Assembly: GCA_022578965.1 (NCBI GenBank)
Contig: MU400662.1
Span: 1-64,000 of the forward strand
Reading direction: 5' to 3'
Length of the DNA: 64,000 bases
Source: Xylaria sp. FL1777
Taxonomy: Eukaryota > Ascomycota > Sordariomycetes > Xylariales > Xylariaceae
Shown: positions 62,561 through 64,000 of the stretch, piece after piece
Numbering within the stretch: the stretch's first letter is position 1
Layout: the number at the start of each line of letters is the position of its first letter
The notes under the pieces: model-generated
The model's database searches: none
Told to the model about the DNA's origin: nothing
What the model saw: only the letters and a program-made list of their open reading frames with translations
Program-made: the position numbers and the translations under genes

Positions 62561-64000
62561 AATGCTAACTAACTATTAAGAAAACTAGCTTAAACTGCGT
62601 TTATAGCTAAAAACAAGACTAAAATAATATATAAACTTAAAAATTCTGCTATTTTAAATTTAAGCATTATAATATATATATTTAATAAAGTTAGCAGATT
62701 TTTAAACTTTAAGAAAGCTAACTTAAATAATATAGTATATATAAGAAATAAAATTATTTTAATCGAAGGATTTAAAAAAGTAAACATACATGTTTAAGAA
62801 CTAAAAGAACTAAAAGTTTTTTGGCTATATAATGTGGCATTTTGCTTTACAATAGCTACTAATTTAATATTATTCTAAGTTTTTAACTAGCTAAAATACT
62901 AATAAAATAATAGATTACTTATAAACTTTTTGCAATAAAGAAATAAGTTAACTTTATGCTATTTATAGAACTAACTTAATTAATTCGTTATAAAATATCT
63001 TTTATTATTATTTAAGAGATATGCTTTTTATATATAATAAAACAAACTTAACTTATATATAGGAAAGCTAATTTTATAGGGAGATTTATTTAAGTAGCAC
63101 TTTTGAATAAGCTATTTAGGACCTAAAGCAATGCAATACTTAGTAAATTTATTTTAAGAAGTAAAGATTTGCCGAGCTTTTAATAGAAGTAATAAAATAA
63201 AGATTACTTAGTGCAATATATACAAAGTATTAAAAATTAAACATTAAATCAATAAATAACTATAAAAAAAGCTAATAATAGCTAATATATAACTAGCAAT
63301 TAACTTTTATAATTACGAAGATTTTTAAAAGAACAAAAACAAAGAATAGTATATAATATTTATTACTAACCGATTTTCTGGCTTTACTTTTAATTATTAC
63401 TTATATAACTAAATATATTTATTAATTAAAACTATACTTATTTACTTAATTAAATATATATAAGATTACTATAAAACTAAAGTATTAATAATAAAATGTA
63501 ATAACGAAATAACTATAAATATAAAAAGCACTTTTAAACTTACTTAGTATTTTTAAATAACTAAAGGAATTACTTTTAAAATGTTTTTTTTTAATACTTA
63601 AGTACTTAATAAAAGTGCTAAAAGGTTAAAAGGTATAATTAAAAAAAAAGCAAGATTTATAAAAAATAAATCTAAGTTGTTAATTTACCTTTAAGTAAAA
63701 ATTGTTAAAGCTGCTATATATCTTTATAATTGCACTTTTAAATATATTTATAACTAAAAAACTTTATACAAGAAATTTTATATTTATTTTTAAATGCAAA
63801 ACAATATAGTTAAAAAAAACAAAATACTTATTTTATTATATTTAAAAGTTTATAAATATAAAGCGTTTGCTATAATATTAATAGTTTAGCTAAAGATTAA
63901 TAAAAAGAAAAAGCTTAATTTAAAAGCTTAAATAAAATATTTAGTTAAATATTAATTATTTATTACTTATTATATTTAGTTATTAAAAGCTAACAAAGTT
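62561..64000 (+). pseudogene. pol: Copia protease and integrase remnant
   Basis: The protease-position region is near 62620-62880, with I-Y-I-F-N-K-V-S-R-F and N-V-A-F-C-F. It fits the conserved surroundings of the copia protease, but the D-S-G triad itself is altered. The pre-integrase motif L-G-P-K-A-M-stop-Y-L-V-N is at about 63110-63150. The integrase core follows: N-R-F-S-G-F-T-F at 63370, K-C-N-N-E near 63496 (family R-x-D-N-G/E), K-G-I-T-F and K-S-A-K-R-L near 63565-63625. K-V-Y-K-Y-K-A-F-A at 63845 corresponds to the V-x-G-C-x-A-x-x family block, and K-Y-L-V-K-Y fits G-Y-L-V-G-Y near 63930. The window ends before RT. Confidence 0.82.

Larger units (their letters stand above)
61082..64000 (+). 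mobile_element. Ty1/copia retrotransposon, 5' part, running out of the window
   Basis: Starts with TGTTAAATATAAGGGATTAT, an intact TG end typical of fungal copia LTRs, at the break in element Z. Gag, zinc knuckle, a protease-position region, pre-integrase and integrase can be followed in order, the Ty1/copia order (integrase before RT). RT and the 3' LTR lie outside. It retains more GG and CC pairs than its surroundings (AAGGGATTAT, AACGGG, AGGACAAAGGCCC), suggesting a younger or less mutated insertion. Confidence 0.88.

Noticed and set aside
62590..62787. 65-codon open frame on the minus strand
   Set aside because: It is antisense to the copia protease-region frame, which matches the family on the plus strand.
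1..64000. An AT-rich organelle genome or an AT-rich protist such as Plasmodium or Dictyostelium
   Set aside because: No organelle genes, rRNA or tRNA, and no long open frames. Instead there are diverged fungal-type gypsy and copia elements with stop codons explained by transitions between copies.
1..64000. A novel defence, biosynthetic or signalling system
   Set aside because: No intact gene cluster is visible. The only unidentified coding-like content is the cargo region of Gy15, reported above without a function.

Overview
This window is an extremely AT-rich graveyard of transposable elements and contains no host gene I can support. Rows I counted by hand run at roughly 15-20% G+C. No frame stays open beyond about 80 codons, yet long degenerate frames of retrotransposon Gag, protease, reverse transcriptase (RT), RNase H and integrase can be followed through stop codons that are TAA, TAG or TGA where the families have Gln, Trp or Arg. 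Copies of one element differ mostly by C/T and G/A changes. This is the signature of repeat-induced point mutation (RIP) or a related cytosine-deaminating defence, so the source is most likely a filamentous ascomycete fungus, in a heterochromatic AT-rich block. The species cannot be read from the sequence.

The window is a set of nested insertions. The outermost layer is copy C of a ~15 kb Ty3/gypsy-type LTR element, called Gy15 here (about 617-24580, + strand, both ends outside the visible part). Copy C was hit by: an element Z copy whose end lies at 1-616; a 3.58 kb element with 86 bp terminal inverted repeats (3761-7339); an 8.68 kb Ty3/gypsy element with a chromodomain, called GypA (10134-18817, two 207 bp LTRs, 5 bp target duplication); a complete 2.19 kb Z (20432-22625, 14 bp target duplication); and a second gypsy element on the minus strand, called GypB, whose left end is at about 24581.

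GypB (about 24581-25023 plus 54982-59899) is split by Gy15 copy B (25024-54977, minus strand, 304 bp LTRs, ATAT duplication). Copy B is itself split by Gy15 copy A (36708-51667, plus strand, 304 bp LTRs, ATAT duplication). Copies A and B therefore form giant inverted repeats. To the right, a third Z (59900-61081) is cut by the 5' end of a Ty1/copia element (61082 to the window end), whose LTR start, gag, zinc knuckle, pre-integrase and integrase core can be read.

Gy15 carries an RT-RNase H-integrase block in its middle third, about 5.8 kb upstream (presumably gag and leader) and about 5.7 kb between integrase and the 3' LTR whose function I could not identify. GypA shows gag, DTG-type protease, RT, RNase H, integrase and chromodomain in the usual order. 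Nothing appears capable of making an intact protein. The interest lies in the nesting chronology, the self-insertion, the unidentified 5.7 kb cargo, element Z, and a mutation context that is not the simple CpA pattern of textbook RIP.
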